Source: Neobacillus bataviensis (GTDB taxonomy: Bacteria > Bacillota > Bacilli > Bacillales_B > DSM-18226). From it: DNA of 64,000 bases. Positions 44,911-54,898 of the stretch are shown here, piece after piece. Positions within the stretch are counted from its first letter, which is position 1. The number at the start of each line of letters is the position of its first letter. Below the pieces are notes generated by a model that was not told the DNA's origin, did not search any database, and saw only the letters and a list, made by a program, of their open reading frames with translations. The DNA lies in assembly GCF_019969725.1 (NCBI RefSeq), contig NZ_JAHXYW010000005.1:124001-188000 (forward strand). Direction: 5' to 3'. The position numbers and the translations under genes were made by a program.

Positions 44911-44940
44911 AGAGCTCCCTTCATCAGGTAAACTCTTTAC
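44911..44940 (-). terminator. Terminator behind ykoT-like gene
   Basis: On the minus strand AAAGAG ... CTCTTT with an inner ACC/GGG pairing is followed by TTATTTTTTT. The stem is weak but well placed. Confidence 0.55.
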
Positions 44941-44948
44941 ACAATACA

Positions 44949-45989
44949 CTATTTATTGGATTCCGCTATTTTTCTAAAATCAAGGTTATAAAGCTCATCC
45001 TCACCGGTTTGGTTAAGCAGACGATGCCTTGGCACAGGCAAATTAAAAGAATCAATATCAACGATATACTTGGGGCGCTGCTTTGCTTCTTTATAAATTT
45101 TCCCAACATATTCTCCAATCAAGCCGATGGCAATTAACTGCAAACCGCCAATTAACCAAATGGATGTAATCAGTGATGTCCAACCGGTTTCAGTATTCCC
45201 CAAAAATTTTAACGTTAAAAAGTAGCCTCCAAAGACAAGGCTCATAAAGAATGAGACAAAGCCAATCATTAAAACAAAACGAATCGGAGAGATAGAAAAG
45301 GAAGTAATTCCATCAAACGCGAAGGCCAACATTTTCTTTAACGGATACTTAGTTTCACCAGCCTGCCTTTCTAGGCGGTCATAATAGACCACGTCAGTTC
45401 GAAAGCCGAGAAGTGGGACAATTCCCCGCAAAAAAAGATTAACCTCTTTAAATCGCTCCAGTTCTTGCAAAGCCCTTTTGCTCATTAACCGGAAATCCGC
45501 ATGGTTGTAAATAAGATCGACACCGAGCATTTTCATGATTTTATAAAATCCCTGTGCCGTGCTTCGTTTAAAGAAGGTATCTGTATCACGGCCTTTCCGA
45601 ACACCATAAACAATTTCACAGCCCTCATGGAACTTCAACATAAAATCTCTAATAACCTGAATATCATCTTGTAAATCAGCATCAATGGAAACGACACAAT
45701 CAGAAAGTTCCTTAGCGGTAAATAAACCAGCTAATAATGCGTTTTGATGTCCAACATTGCGCGCTAATTTTAAGCCCCGCACATGGTCGTTTTTTAACCC
45801 TTCTTTGTAAATCATTTCCCACGTACGGTCCTTACTTCCGTCATCTACAAATAAGATTTTGCTTTGCTTTGAAACAAGCTCATCGTTCATTAGCTCCTGA
45901 AGCAGCAGACCAAGCTTCATCATTGTCTCCGGCAATACCTCTTCTTCGTTATAGCACGGCACCACAATCGTAAGAACTGGTTCCATCAT
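44949..45989 (-). CDS. ykoT: Polyprenyl-phosphate glycosyltransferase (GtrB/YkoT-like)
   Basis: This 346-residue GT2 enzyme has VVPCYNEEEVLPETM, VDDGSKDRTWE, LARNVGHQNALLAGL, SIDADLQDD (metal site) and two C-terminal membrane helices (~230-250 and 265-290). The family links glucose or a related sugar to undecaprenyl phosphate for wall modification. The neighbouring large membrane protein matches YkoS, so the pair corresponds to ykoST of B. subtilis. The sugar is not known. Confidence 0.8.
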   Translation of the reverse strand: MMEPVLTIVVPCYNEEEVLPETMMKLGLLLQELMNDELVSKQSKILFVDDGSKDRTWEMIYKEGLKNDHVRGLKLARNVGHQNALLAGLFTAKELSDCVVSIDADLQDDIQVIRDFMLKFHEGCEIVYGVRKGRDTDTFFKRSTAQGFYKIMKMLGVDLIYNHADFRLMSKRALQELERFKEVNLFLRGIVPLLGFRTDVVYYDRLERQAGETKYPLKKMLAFAFDGITSFSISPIRFVLMIGFVSFFMSLVFGGYFLTLKFLGNTETGWTSLITSIWLIGGLQLIAIGLIGEYVGKIYKEAKQRPKYIVDIDSFNLPVPRHRLLNQTGEDELYNLDFRKIAESNK

Positions 45990-46009
45990 CTGTTATATAC
46001 CCCCGATGT

Positions 46010-47686
46010 CTACAATATCTTATATAAATAAATTTTCCAGGCAGATTTTTTCGATTCGAACACTTTGTCTAGCTGTAACTGATTTTGCTCGGCATTATCG
46101 ATTGGGATGGCAGAGAAGATATAACGGCCGCCCATTTCTTTAAAAACATCAGTGTTTAACTCTAGTTTTTTCAAATGCCGTTTTGAATCCTTTTTGATCA
46201 TATATCTTTTTCCGAGCTGAGCCGTAAACAGATAGCAGCGCCCGCCCCATTGATCGAAATACGTTCGCACCGTTTTATTTTTCGCCAATTCTTTTTCAAT
46301 TATTTTCCTAAATTGATGCTTATAGCTTAAGGGATAAAAATTATTATAGGTATCCAGTGTGTAAAATCCGTTGTATTGAGAGATTGCTGGATGGATTCCG
46401 ATGCTGGCCACCCGATATTTTTCTTGAGGAAGAGCAATATGCTCTTTGATTTCCCCAAATAAATCCACTGCGTAAAATTCCTTCACAGTTGGTTTTTGTT
46501 GATAAATGATTTCATCATTAAATAATCCTAAAATAACAATTTGCATAATAGCAAACCATTTCGCCGTATTTCTCCAGGAAAATCCCTGCAGTGAAATAAT
46601 CTTTAGGGCAAGGCCAAAACTGGCATAAATCACGAGCGGCCTCAAAAAATGATAGCGGGCAAAATTAAATGTATCCATAAAATGGAATTTCTTTGTCAAC
46701 GGAAACCAGCCTTCATAAAACCAAAAGGCATACCAGGCGGACAACAAAATATTTAATACAAATAAAAATACAAATATTCTTTCCTGCTTCCAAAGCTGTT
46801 TCATAAAAACAAAATAAAAGGCAATAAACGTAGCAGGTAAAATAAATAAAGTATGTATGGTCAGAACATGCGTGTGCCCAAGCAAGTAATTTTTAAAAAA
46901 GAGCCGAACGGCCCTCCAAAATGGCAGGTGAGCATGGAAATATTCATCTCGGCTATTGGGCTCGGTAGTGAATAGAAATGAATAAATTAAGCGATATTCT
47001 ACTAGCATAAAAATAAAAGTCATATAAACAATGGCAAACAAAAAGCGCAGGTTCCAGCCTTTTCTTCTTACGACGTCTGTCAGCCAGAAAATGCCCATGG
47101 CGCTTAAGAAAAAGAAAAAGCCTAGGACAATACTCGCATATAAGGGTAATAACGTTAGTACTAAATAATCCTTCCATGTATCCTCTCGATTCCTAAAATT
47201 AAGGAACGACCAAAGTGCGAGCGGCATTCCTAACGTACTCAGCATTCCCGACGGCCAAAAAGGTGTTAAAGCAAAAGCTAAAGCCGTTACTATTTGAATG
47301 GGAAGCCATTTTTCTCCGGGAAGTAAATGCGCCTTTAACAGTACATACATACCGAAAAAGGCCACAAGCCTTGTTAAAGCTTGACTCAAACCATAGGCTG
47401 CCATGGTTGGAAGAAGAGCATATAACCAAACAATCACGCTATATTCTGTACCAAAGGCATTTCTGGACAGCAGTCCATTAATGATTTGCGGGATAGGAGC
47501 CTTTACATCCCCAAATATCTCGCCGCTTCTTGCTAAAACCTTATACCATGCCAAATTAGAGTCCAAATTATCATGGACACGAATATGGGCATTTTCTTGA
47601 AGAATAAACAGCGGGGAAAGATATACGGCAAGAACAATCAAGGCAAAGAGGATATATCTTCGCTCCTTTTTTCTTTCAATCAGCAC
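46010..47686 (-). CDS. ykoS: Large membrane protein, YkoS-like (DUF6044)
   Basis: This protein of about 558 residues has twelve or more hydrophobic segments. It begins LIERKKERRYILFALIVLAV, followed by a first loop HIRVHDNLDSNLAWYKVL with conserved-looking acidic residues, reminiscent of GT-C glycosyltransferases. It would transfer the lipid-linked sugar made by the YkoT-like enzyme to a surface polymer. I chose GTG 47686, 6 nt behind GAGGTG; the GTG at 47722 lacks a ribosome site. It starts the two-gene operon. Confidence 0.75.
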   Translation of the reverse strand: MLIERKKERRYILFALIVLAVYLSPLFILQENAHIRVHDNLDSNLAWYKVLARSGEIFGDVKAPIPQIINGLLSRNAFGTEYSVIVWLYALLPTMAAYGLSQALTRLVAFFGMYVLLKAHLLPGEKWLPIQIVTALAFALTPFWPSGMLSTLGMPLALWSFLNFRNREDTWKDYLVLTLLPLYASIVLGFFFFLSAMGIFWLTDVVRRKGWNLRFLFAIVYMTFIFMLVEYRLIYSFLFTTEPNSRDEYFHAHLPFWRAVRLFFKNYLLGHTHVLTIHTLFILPATFIAFYFVFMKQLWKQERIFVFLFVLNILLSAWYAFWFYEGWFPLTKKFHFMDTFNFARYHFLRPLVIYASFGLALKIISLQGFSWRNTAKWFAIMQIVILGLFNDEIIYQQKPTVKEFYAVDLFGEIKEHIALPQEKYRVASIGIHPAISQYNGFYTLDTYNNFYPLSYKHQFRKIIEKELAKNKTVRTYFDQWGGRCYLFTAQLGKRYMIKKDSKRHLKKLELNTDVFKEMGGRYIFSAIPIDNAEQNQLQLDKVFESKKSAWKIYLYKIL

Positions 47687-47765
47687 CTTATACACCTCAT
47701 AAATCTTGAAATAATTGGTCACTTTCGTTTAAATTTTACAAATTCGATGGAATTTATTCCTATAA

Positions 47766-47796
47766 AAAACCCTTCCAAACATATTGGAAGGGTTTT
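47766..47796. terminator. Hairpin upstream of the ykoS-like and yugO genes
   Basis: AAAACCCTTCCAA/TTGGAAGGGTTTT, 13 bp with a 5-nt loop, lies between divergent genes. It may end an unseen short transcript; its purpose here is unclear. Confidence 0.6.
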
Positions 47797-47882
47797 AGTG
47801 TTTTTTTAGAAATTACTAGTTAGGATTATGAGAACCTCCAATTTCGTCCATAATATTACTTAGTAGAAAAGAGGTGTTTGTT

Positions 47883-48869
47883 GTGCCAAATAGGGTCTAT
47901 ATAAGCTTTTTACGAATGCCGCTTCTAGTGAGGATTTTACTGATTGCCCTGCTTGTTTTTCTTACTTTTGGAATATCCATTCATCTATTAGAACCAGAAA
48001 CCTTTCCAACTATTTTTGATGGAATTTGGTGGGCAATTATCACTGCTTCCACGGTGGGGTATGGAGATTATGTACCTCATTCATTAATGGGCAGATTAAC
48101 AGCGTTATTTTTAATCTTACTAGGAGTTGGTTTTGTTTCCTCCTATTTTGGAACACTCGCAGCTGCCGCCGTTACAAAGCAAGATGCCTTTTCAGAGGGG
48201 AGAATTCCTTTTAAAGGTGAAAACCACATCATTATCATTGGCTGGAATGAACGCTCCAAAGAATTAATCAGCAAGCTGACCAATACTAATTTTCCACAAA
48301 TGATTGTCTTAATCGATGAAACACTTGAATCGAATCCGGTGAAATCAAAATTTGTTCATTTTATTCAAGGAAAAGGTCATGTAGATGAAACTATCCTTAA
48401 AAGTGATATCGAAAAGGCAGAAAAGGTTTTAATCACTGCCGACCGGGGAAATGATGAACTGCAGGCAGATATGAATAGTATTTTAACCTTATTAACGATT
48501 AAAGGGCTATGCTCAAAGGTTAAATGCATCATTGAAATATTAACCGCTGAACAAGTGATTAATGCGATTAGAGCAGGTGCTGACGAAGTCATTCAATCGA
48601 ATAAGCTTACCAGCGTTTTTATGGTGAACAGCCTTCATTCCAATGGTGATGGGCTCTTATCTAACGTAATTCATCAGCTGCAGGAAAGTCGATTATCTTC
48701 CTCTTCAGTAATGGAAACAGATATCGGAAAGACCTTTACGGAACTGTGTCAGGAGCTTCTCAGCAAAGGCTTTCTTTTAATCGGAATTAAAAGAGGGGAG
48801 GATACCATGCTTAACCCCTCCCACTCGTTAAAGATTGAAGAAAAAGACCAGCTATTAACTTTTAAATAA
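47883..48869 (+). CDS. yugO: Two-TM potassium channel with RCK domain (YugO)
   Basis: This 328-residue protein has TM1 (LLVRILLIALLVFLTFGISI), the selectivity filter TVGYGD at about 57-62, TM2 and a cytoplasmic RCK/TrkA-N domain (HIIIIGWNERSKELISKL). YugO channels carry the potassium waves of Bacillus biofilms. GTG 47883 lies 6 nt after GAGGTG; an upstream GTG is inside that site. yugN lies next, convergent, as in B. subtilis. Confidence 0.88.
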   Translation: MPNRVYISFLRMPLLVRILLIALLVFLTFGISIHLLEPETFPTIFDGIWWAIITASTVGYGDYVPHSLMGRLTALFLILLGVGFVSSYFGTLAAAAVTKQDAFSEGRIPFKGENHIIIIGWNERSKELISKLTNTNFPQMIVLIDETLESNPVKSKFVHFIQGKGHVDETILKSDIEKAEKVLITADRGNDELQADMNSILTLLTIKGLCSKVKCIIEILTAEQVINAIRAGADEVIQSNKLTSVFMVNSLHSNGDGLLSNVIHQLQESRLSSSSVMETDIGKTFTELCQELLSKGFLLIGIKRGEDTMLNPSHSLKIEEKDQLLTFK

Positions 48870-48871
48870 TG

Positions 48872-49273
48872 CTAATCGTTTAAAAGCAACGACTCTAGTT
48901 CCTGAACTAGCGATTTTCCGGTTTCGATATATTGTTCTGGAAAACTGGCATCCTTATCAACAGGATCTTGGAATTGATTAAATGTACCTCCTCCTGAGGA
49001 TCCTAGTTGATCAAGTCCTGATTCATAAACATGTGATAACAGAAATGGTCTTTCTAATTGAACAGTACAATTTCTGGCATCTAGCTGGCCATCCACAGCT
49101 TTAAATGGCAAGCGCAGGAACTCATAACTATCATCATCATTGATTTTATAGTCGAATGCGCCGTGATCATAATCCCAATTGCCGCCAATCGAATATCCGA
49201 TAGGTTTTAATTTTTGTTCAAGCTTGTATAAATCAAATTGTTTCCCTTCTACTTTCGATGGTAATTCAATCAT
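48872..49273 (-). CDS. yugN: YugN-like protein
   Basis: This 133-residue soluble protein (MIELPSKVEGKQFDLYKLEQ) has GGNWDYDHGAFDYKI and a QLGSSGGGTFNQFQDPVDKD stretch, matching my memory of YugN. Position between yugO and pgi agrees with B. subtilis. Function unknown. It ends 3 bp from the convergent yugO stop. Confidence 0.8.
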   Translation of the reverse strand: MIELPSKVEGKQFDLYKLEQKLKPIGYSIGGNWDYDHGAFDYKINDDDSYEFLRLPFKAVDGQLDARNCTVQLERPFLLSHVYESGLDQLGSSGGGTFNQFQDPVDKDASFPEQYIETGKSLVQELESLLLND

Positions 49274-49322
49274 TTTAATTTACCCCCTTTAGACATTACC
49301 GTTAGTTTCTCCAATTTCAATA

Positions 49323-49362
49323 AAAAAAGTGCTGATTGTGTAAATCCAATCAGCACTTTTTT
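49323..49362 (-). terminator. pgi terminator
   Basis: A 16-bp stem, GTGCTGATTG/CAATCAGCAC extended by A/T pairs, is followed on the minus strand by a T tract 4 bp after the pgi stop. Confidence 0.9.
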
Positions 49363-49366
49363 ATAT

Positions 49367-50716
49367 TTATTTCAAACGTTTTTCAAGTTCTGCTTTTTTC
49401 TCTTCAAATCCTGGTTTACCCAGTAATGCAAACATATTGACTTTATAAGCTTCAACCCCAGGCTGGTCAAATGGATTGACTCCAAGCAAGTATCCACTCA
49501 TGGCACAAGCTTTTTCAAAGAAATAGACCAGATAGCCGAATGTATACTCATCTAAAGATGGAATGGTTACGATCAGATTCGGTACACCGCCATCTGTATG
49601 AGCAAGCATCGTGCCTTCAAACGCCTTGTTGTTGACAAAATCAATCGTTTTGCCGGCTAAGTAATTAAGGCCATCTAGGTCATTTGCCATTTCTTCAATG
49701 GAAAGCTCATGACGCGGCTTTTCAACCTTAATAATCGTTTCAAATAAATCGCGGCGGCCTTCTTGGACATATTGACCAAGTGAGTGAAGATCTGTTGAGA
49801 AGTTTGCCGAAGATGGGAATATTCCTTTTTGGTCTTTTCCTTCACTTTCGCCAAAAAGCTGTTTCCACCACTCTGAGAAATACTGAAGCCCCGGCTCATA
49901 GTTAATCAGCATTTCAATCGTTTTCCCTTTATTATAAAGAGCATTTCGAACGGCAGCATATTGATAGGCGGCATTTTCTTCAAGCTCGGAATGACCAAAA
50001 TCCTCCTGTGCTTTGGCAGCTCCTTCCATCATTTTTTCAATATTTGCACCGCTTACAGAAATTGGAAGTAAACCAACTGCAGTTAAAACGGAGTAACGGC
50101 CGCCGACATCATCCGGAATGACAAAGGTTTCGTAGCCTTCTTCATTTGATAATGTTTTTAAAGCACCTCTGGCTTTATCAGTAGTCGCATAAATTCTTTT
50201 ACGTGCTTCCTCTTGTCCATATTTTTCTTCAAGAAGCTTTCGGAAAAGACGGAAAGCAATCGCAGGTTCTGTTGTTGTTCCAGACTTAGAAATAACGTTA
50301 ATGGAGAAGTCCTTGCCATCAAGGAGATCCATTACATCCCTCATGTATGTAGAACTGATATTGTTTCCAACAAAAATGATTTGCGGGGTGGTCCGCTTAT
50401 CTTTTGGAAGCGAATTATAAAAACTGTGCTGGAGCATTTCTATCGCTGCTCTTGCACCCAGGTAAGAACCGCCGATCCCAATGACAAGAAGAACGTCAGA
50501 ATCAGCTTTAATTTTTTCGGCTGATTTTTGGATACGGGAAAATTCTTCTTTATCATAGTTAGTTGGGAGCTCAATCCAACCTAAAAAGTCGCTGCCCGCA
50601 CCCGTTTGCTCATGCAATGAATGGTGAGCAACTTTAACGGCATCGCGCAGGTATGTTAGTTCATGCTCTCCAAAAAAGGTTAATGCTTTTGAGTAATCAA
50701 AACGAACGTGTGTCAT
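49367..50716 (-). CDS. pgi: Glucose-6-phosphate isomerase
   Basis: This 449-residue protein, the usual length in Firmicutes, has [37 protein letters not shown] (the first PGI signature region) and [15 protein letters not shown]. The C-terminal [14 protein letters not shown] is the second signature with the catalytic lysine. It interconverts glucose-6-phosphate and fructose-6-phosphate. Starts at ATG 50716 behind GGAGG. Confidence 0.96.
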   Translation of the reverse strand: MTHVRFDYSKALTFFGEHELTYLRDAVKVAHHSLHEQTGAGSDFLGWIELPTNYDKEEFSRIQKSAEKIKADSDVLLVIGIGGSYLGARAAIEMLQHSFYNSLPKDKRTTPQIIFVGNNISSTYMRDVMDLLDGKDFSINVISKSGTTTEPAIAFRLFRKLLEEKYGQEEARKRIYATTDKARGALKTLSNEEGYETFVIPDDVGGRYSVLTAVGLLPISVSGANIEKMMEGAAKAQEDFGHSELEENAAYQYAAVRNALYNKGKTIEMLINYEPGLQYFSEWWKQLFGESEGKDQKGIFPSSANFSTDLHSLGQYVQEGRRDLFETIIKVEKPRHELSIEEMANDLDGLNYLAGKTIDFVNNKAFEGTMLAHTDGGVPNLIVTIPSLDEYTFGYLVYFFEKACAMSGYLLGVNPFDQPGVEAYKVNMFALLGKPGFEEKKAELEKRLK

Positions 50717-50866
50717 GAATGATCCTCCATAATTTTATTTTCAATAATCACTTTAACGAATGACTGACGGATTATCAAGCTAGTTCCTCTCATGTAAGCG
50801 TACCCATTTTCGATAAATTTTTTACGTTTTCGTAGATTTTGTCGAATGATATTCATTAACTTAAAG

Positions 50867-50935
50867 TGAGGCTCTGTTAAACTTTGTTGTTGATTTGCGC
50901 TCCAATCAACAGTGTTAAAATATCAACAATGTTCT
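50867..50935. repeat. Probable shrunken remnant of a common Bacillus intergenic repeat
   Basis: GCTCTGTTAAACTTTGTTG is followed by GTTGATTTGCGCTCCAATCAAC (7-bp inverted arms, 50889-50910) and AGTGTTAAAATATCAAC. From memory, long Bacillus intergenic repeats run between such ends with a large GC-rich middle. Here the two ends look joined with the middle deleted. Confidence 0.4.
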
Positions 50936-50959
50936 TTAACTCAGCTTAAAATAAGAAAA

Positions 50960-50980
50960 CCCGGACACTTAGTGCCCGAG
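50960..50980 (-). terminator. yugJ terminator
   Basis: On the minus strand CTCGGGCAC pairs with GTGTCCGGG (two wobbles), 3-nt loop, then TTTTCTTATT. Confidence 0.8.
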
Positions 50981-50989
50981 TCCATGCTT

Positions 50990-52153
50990 TTATAATGATG
51001 CGCGATAGATTGCTAGTGTATCTTCACGATTTAGCTTTTTAAAGTTTCCATACTCCCCATATACCATGGCTTTGTCTGCCATAATTTCAAGCTTGCTGTC
51101 ATCGATATCATAATCAGCTAACCTTGCTGGGGCTCCAATGCTGCTCCAGAATTCACGCAGTTTTCTAATTCCTTCAAGTCCTGCTTCCTCGTCACTTTTT
51201 CCTTCCGGATTAACACCAAACACCCTTACCGCCAGCTTTTTAAAGCGTTCCGGTTTTACTGAAAGATTATGCTCCATCCAGTGTGGGAACAAAATCGCCA
51301 GCCCGCCGCCATGAGGGATATCATAAACAGCTGAAACCGCGTGTTCAAGATTATGTGTCGCCCAATCGCCGCGGTATCCCATGTTTAAAATACCGTTTAA
51401 GGCCATTGTGCCGCAGTATAGTACCGTGGCCCGGTGTTCATAATTCTCTAAATCTGCGAGCAATTTCGGCGCCGTTTCCATGACGGTCATCAGCAAGCCC
51501 TCACACATACGGTCCTGAAAATCTGTATTTTCTTCAAGATGAAAATAATGCTCCAAAACATGTGACATCATATCAACTATTCCATAAATGGTTTGATCGC
51601 GTGGAACAGTAAAAGTGTTAACAGGATCTAAAATTGAGAATTTAGGAAACGTCACAGGACTTCCCCAGCCATATTTTTCATTTGTTTCCCAATTGGTAAT
51701 AACCGAACCGGCATTCATTTCCGAACCCGTAGCTGCAAGCGTCAAAACAGTCCCAAACGGAAGGGCATCCTTGGCAACTGCTTTTCTTGTTACCAAATCC
51801 CAGGCATCTCCATCATATTTTGCACCGGCAGCAATCAATTTGGTGCAGTCAATTACGCTTCCGCCGCCGACAGCCAATAGGACTTCAATTCCTTCCTTTT
51901 TACAGATCTCAATCCCTTTTTGGGCAGTTGTAAGGCGTGGATTGGGTTCTACACCTGATAGCTCATAAACTTCAGCCCCAATTTCATCTAAAAGGGCATT
52001 CACCTTTTCATATAAGCCGTTTCGCTTGATACTACCGCCGCCATACACGAGCAGCACCTTTTTTCCAAAGCGGGGAACCTGTGTTTTTAATTGTTCAAGC
52101 TGATCTTTTCCAAAAATTAAAACAGTGGGATTCCAAAATGTAAAATTATCCAA
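50990..52153 (-). CDS. yugJ: Iron-containing alcohol dehydrogenase (butanol dehydrogenase-like)
   Basis: This 387-residue type III dehydrogenase has the [11 protein letters not shown] and [15 protein letters not shown] nucleotide motifs, [14 protein letters not shown] [10 protein letters not shown] and the metal-ligand histidines in [10 protein letters not shown] and [19 protein letters not shown]. It reduces aldehydes with NAD(P)H. TTG 52153, about 8 nt after AAGGATGGTG, gives the expected start DNFTFWNPT. The gene position near pgi agrees with yugJ/yugK of B. subtilis. Confidence 0.85.
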   Translation of the reverse strand: MDNFTFWNPTVLIFGKDQLEQLKTQVPRFGKKVLLVYGGGSIKRNGLYEKVNALLDEIGAEVYELSGVEPNPRLTTAQKGIEICKKEGIEVLLAVGGGSVIDCTKLIAAGAKYDGDAWDLVTRKAVAKDALPFGTVLTLAATGSEMNAGSVITNWETNEKYGWGSPVTFPKFSILDPVNTFTVPRDQTIYGIVDMMSHVLEHYFHLEENTDFQDRMCEGLLMTVMETAPKLLADLENYEHRATVLYCGTMALNGILNMGYRGDWATHNLEHAVSAVYDIPHGGGLAILFPHWMEHNLSVKPERFKKLAVRVFGVNPEGKSDEEAGLEGIRKLREFWSSIGAPARLADYDIDDSKLEIMADKAMVYGEYGNFKKLNREDTLAIYRASL

Positions 52154-52210
52154 AATTAACACCATCCTTTTCACATTCCATTATTATTGATATAAAAATT
52201 TTTTGCAAAA

Positions 52211-52247
52211 AAATTCCCTTGCACCCAAAAAATTGCAAGGAGAATTT
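52211..52247 (-). terminator. Glutamate dehydrogenase terminator
   Basis: AAATTC-CTTGCA pairs with TGCAAG-GAATTT (a mismatch inside) and is followed on the minus strand by TTTTTTT; it overlaps the stop codon. Confidence 0.7.
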
Positions 52248-53517
52248 AGATCCACCCTCTATATATCGAGGCTTCCGCCATATTTCTTATGCCAACGATA
52301 TAGGCAGCTAAACGCATATTTATTTGACGGTTTAGCGCGAGGTCGTAAATTTCATTAAATGAATGGACGATTCTATCCCGTAATTTATCGGTGATTTCCT
52401 CTGCACTCCAATAATAGCCCTGTTTATTTTGCACCCACTCGAAATAGGAAACCGTTACACCGCCTGCACCTGCCAGGACATCAGGGACAATTAAAATTCC
52501 ACGCTTCGTTAGAATTCTAGTCGCCTTAAGGGATGTAGGGCCATTCGCCGCTTCTACAATAAGCTTTGCCTTTATGTTCCCCGCATTTTCTCCCGTAATT
52601 TGATTCGAAATCGCCGCTGGAACTAATATATCACAATCTTGCTCCAGTAGTTCCTGATTGGAAATGGCCCCTTCGAACAGGGTAGTAACTGTACCAAAAC
52701 TATCACGCCTGCTAAGTAAATACTCAATATTTAATCCATCCGGATCATAAAGGGCGCCATATACATCAGAAATCCCAACGATAATGGCCCCTGCCTCGTG
52801 CAAAAATTTAGCGATGAAGCTGCCCGCGTTTCCGAATCCTTGGACAATCACCCGCGCTCCCTTTAACCTGATTCCACTCCTCTTGGCCGCTTCTTCAATA
52901 CAAATGGTAACACCATTTGCGCCTGCTTTTTCGCGCCCTTCTGACCCTCCAAGAACAAGAGGTTTCCCTGTGATAAAACCAGGAGAATCAAATTGTCGGA
53001 GACGGCTGTATTCATCCATCATCCAAGACATAATTTGCGAATTGGTATACATATCTGGTGCGGGGATATCTTTAGTTGGTCCGACAATTTGACTTATTGT
53101 CCGTACGTAGCCGCGGCTTAAACGTTCTAATTCACCAAAAGACATCGTTCTTGGATTGCAAATAACACCGCCCTTTCCTCCCCCGAAAGGTAGATCAGCT
53201 ATTCCGCATTTCAAACTCATCCACATTGATAAGGCTTTTATTTCATCCTCTTTCAGCTGATGATGAAAACGGACACCGCCTATGGTAGGACCAAGTGAGT
53301 CATTATGCTGGGCTCTAAAACCAGTAAATACTTTCGTTGAGCCGTCATCCATCCGAACCGGGATCCTTACTTGGAGTGTTTTTATAGGTTCTTTTAGCAG
53401 ATGATACATATCATGGTTAAGCCCGAGTTCAGTTATTGCATCACGGATGATAATTTGTGTTGATGTAAGAAGGTTTAACGTCTCTTTTTCTTTGCCTGCT
53501 TCATCAATTTTCCCCAT
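52246..53517 (-). CDS. rocG: Glutamate dehydrogenase (RocG/GudB type)
   Basis: This 423-residue hexameric-type enzyme has GGVRFHHQLKEDEIKALSMW, LPFGGGKGGVICNP with the catalytic lysines, VGPTKDIPAPDMYTN and VQGFGNAGSFIAKF for NAD binding. It turns glutamate to 2-oxoglutarate and ammonia. Location directly behind rocD suggests the arginine/ornithine catabolic form RocG over GudB. No -12/-24 SigL promoter is visible nearby. Confidence 0.88.
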   Translation of the reverse strand: MGKIDEAGKEKETLNLLTSTQIIIRDAITELGLNHDMYHLLKEPIKTLQVRIPVRMDDGSTKVFTGFRAQHNDSLGPTIGGVRFHHQLKEDEIKALSMWMSLKCGIADLPFGGGKGGVICNPRTMSFGELERLSRGYVRTISQIVGPTKDIPAPDMYTNSQIMSWMMDEYSRLRQFDSPGFITGKPLVLGGSEGREKAGANGVTICIEEAAKRSGIRLKGARVIVQGFGNAGSFIAKFLHEAGAIIVGISDVYGALYDPDGLNIEYLLSRRDSFGTVTTLFEGAISNQELLEQDCDILVPAAISNQITGENAGNIKAKLIVEAANGPTSLKATRILTKRGILIVPDVLAGAGGVTVSYFEWVQNKQGYYWSAEEITDKLRDRIVHSFNEIYDLALNRQINMRLAAYIVGIRNMAEASIYRGWI

Positions 53518-53541
53518 ATTGGCACCCCTAGCAATCCCAAT

Positions 53542-54741
53542 TTAACCTAATACTTTTGTGATTCTTTCAATAGCCCAATCCAATTCGTCCTTTGTAATGA
53601 CGAGCGGTGGGGCAAATCGAATGACTGTATCATGTGTTTCCTTGCACAACAGTCCCTGTTCTTTTAATTGTTCACAATATTTTCGTGCCGGTTCCGTTAA
53701 CTCCACTCCAATAAACAGTCCGCGTCCACGAACTTCCTTAATAATCGGATTCTTAATTTCCTTTAGTTTGCTTAAAAAGTACTCACCAAGTTCCAACGAT
53801 TTTTCAGCTAACTTTTCATCGACAAGTACATCAAGCGCGGCAATAGAGACAGCACATGCCATCGGATTTCCACCAAAGGTAGAACCATGGGAGCCTGGAT
53901 TAAAAACTCCTAAAATTTCCTTATTGGCAACAACACAAGAGATCGGAAACACACCGCCTCCGAGAGCTTTTCCAAGAATATACATATCAGGTTCAATACC
54001 TTCCCACTCACAGGCAAACATTTTACCTGTTCGTGCTAAACCGGCCTGAATTTCATCCGCGATAAACAAGACACTGTTTTCCTTACACAGCTCATAAGCA
54101 GCCTTCATAAAACCTTGCGGCGGAATAACGATGCCTGCTTCTCCCTGAATCGGTTCGATTAAAAAGGCAGCTGTATTTGGCGTAATGGCTTGCTTTAATG
54201 CTTCTAAATCACCATATGGCACTAGCTTAATCCCTGGAAGCATTGGGCCGAATCCTCGCTTGTACTCAGCATCAGACGATAATGAAACCGCCGTCATCGT
54301 CCTGCCATGAAAATTCCCAATACAGCCGATAATTTCTGCTTGGTCTTCTGCTACTCCCTTTACATCATAGCTCCAGCGGCGAGCTGCCTTCACAGCTGTT
54401 TCCACAGCTTCAGCGCCTGTGTTCATAGGCAGGACCATTTCTTTATTGGTTAATTCACTTACCTTTTCATACCATGGACCAAGCTGGTCGTTATGAAAGG
54501 CACGGGAAGTTAATGTCACCTTGTCCGCTTGTTCCTTTAATGCCTGAATAATTTTCGGATGGCGGTGGCCTTGATTAACTGCCGAATAGGCACTAAGCAT
54601 GTCCATGTATTTGTTTCCTTCAGGGTCTTCCACCCAAACCCCTTCAGCACGCGAGATGACGATTGGCAGGGGGTGATAATTTTTAGCGCCATATTTCTCA
54701 GTTTTTTCAATGAGTTCATTGGTATTTATGTTTTCAGCCAT
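53542..54741 (-). CDS. rocD: Ornithine aminotransferase
   Basis: This 399-residue class III PLP aminotransferase has [36 protein letters not shown], the [13 protein letters not shown]sp motif, [13 protein letters not shown] with the PLP lysine (~255) and [11 protein letters not shown]. It makes glutamate semialdehyde from ornithine. ATG 54741 lies behind GGAGG. It precedes glutamate dehydrogenase by 24 bp, so the pair feeds ornithine nitrogen into 2-oxoglutarate metabolism. Confidence 0.93.
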   Translation of the reverse strand: MAENINTNELIEKTEKYGAKNYHPLPIVISRAEGVWVEDPEGNKYMDMLSAYSAVNQGHRHPKIIQALKEQADKVTLTSRAFHNDQLGPWYEKVSELTNKEMVLPMNTGAEAVETAVKAARRWSYDVKGVAEDQAEIIGCIGNFHGRTMTAVSLSSDAEYKRGFGPMLPGIKLVPYGDLEALKQAITPNTAAFLIEPIQGEAGIVIPPQGFMKAAYELCKENSVLFIADEIQAGLARTGKMFACEWEGIEPDMYILGKALGGGVFPISCVVANKEILGVFNPGSHGSTFGGNPMACAVSIAALDVLVDEKLAEKSLELGEYFLSKLKEIKNPIIKEVRGRGLFIGVELTEPARKYCEQLKEQGLLCKETHDTVIRFAPPLVITKDELDWAIERITKVLG

Positions 54742-54847
54742 TCACATTTCCTCCTTTTCATTAAACAAGATATGTACACATAACTTTATTGTAGCCGAGC
54801 TGGAAAAAAGAATGAAAGTTTTTTATAAAAAAGCTCTGTTTATAAAA

Positions 54848-54889
54848 AAAGCCAAGGCCAACTGCCTTTCAACAGTATGCCTTGGCTTT
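54848..54889 (-). terminator. yugI terminator
   Basis: AAAGCCAAGGC/GCCTTGGCTTT 11-bp stem with 20-nt loop; T tract on the minus strand. It lies 10 bp behind the yugI stop. Confidence 0.88.
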
Positions 54890-54898
54890 ATGAATGAT

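Noticed and set aside
53558..54049. 163-codon plus-strand frame opposite rocD
   Set aside because: It lies wholly inside the well-supported rocD gene, has no ribosome site, and its sequence is the low-complexity type usual for antisense frames.
54742..54898. SigL (-12/-24) promoter for rocD
   Set aside because: No TGGCAC-N5-TTGC-type pair is visible upstream of rocD or of the glutamate dehydrogenase gene, although roc genes use it in B. subtilis.
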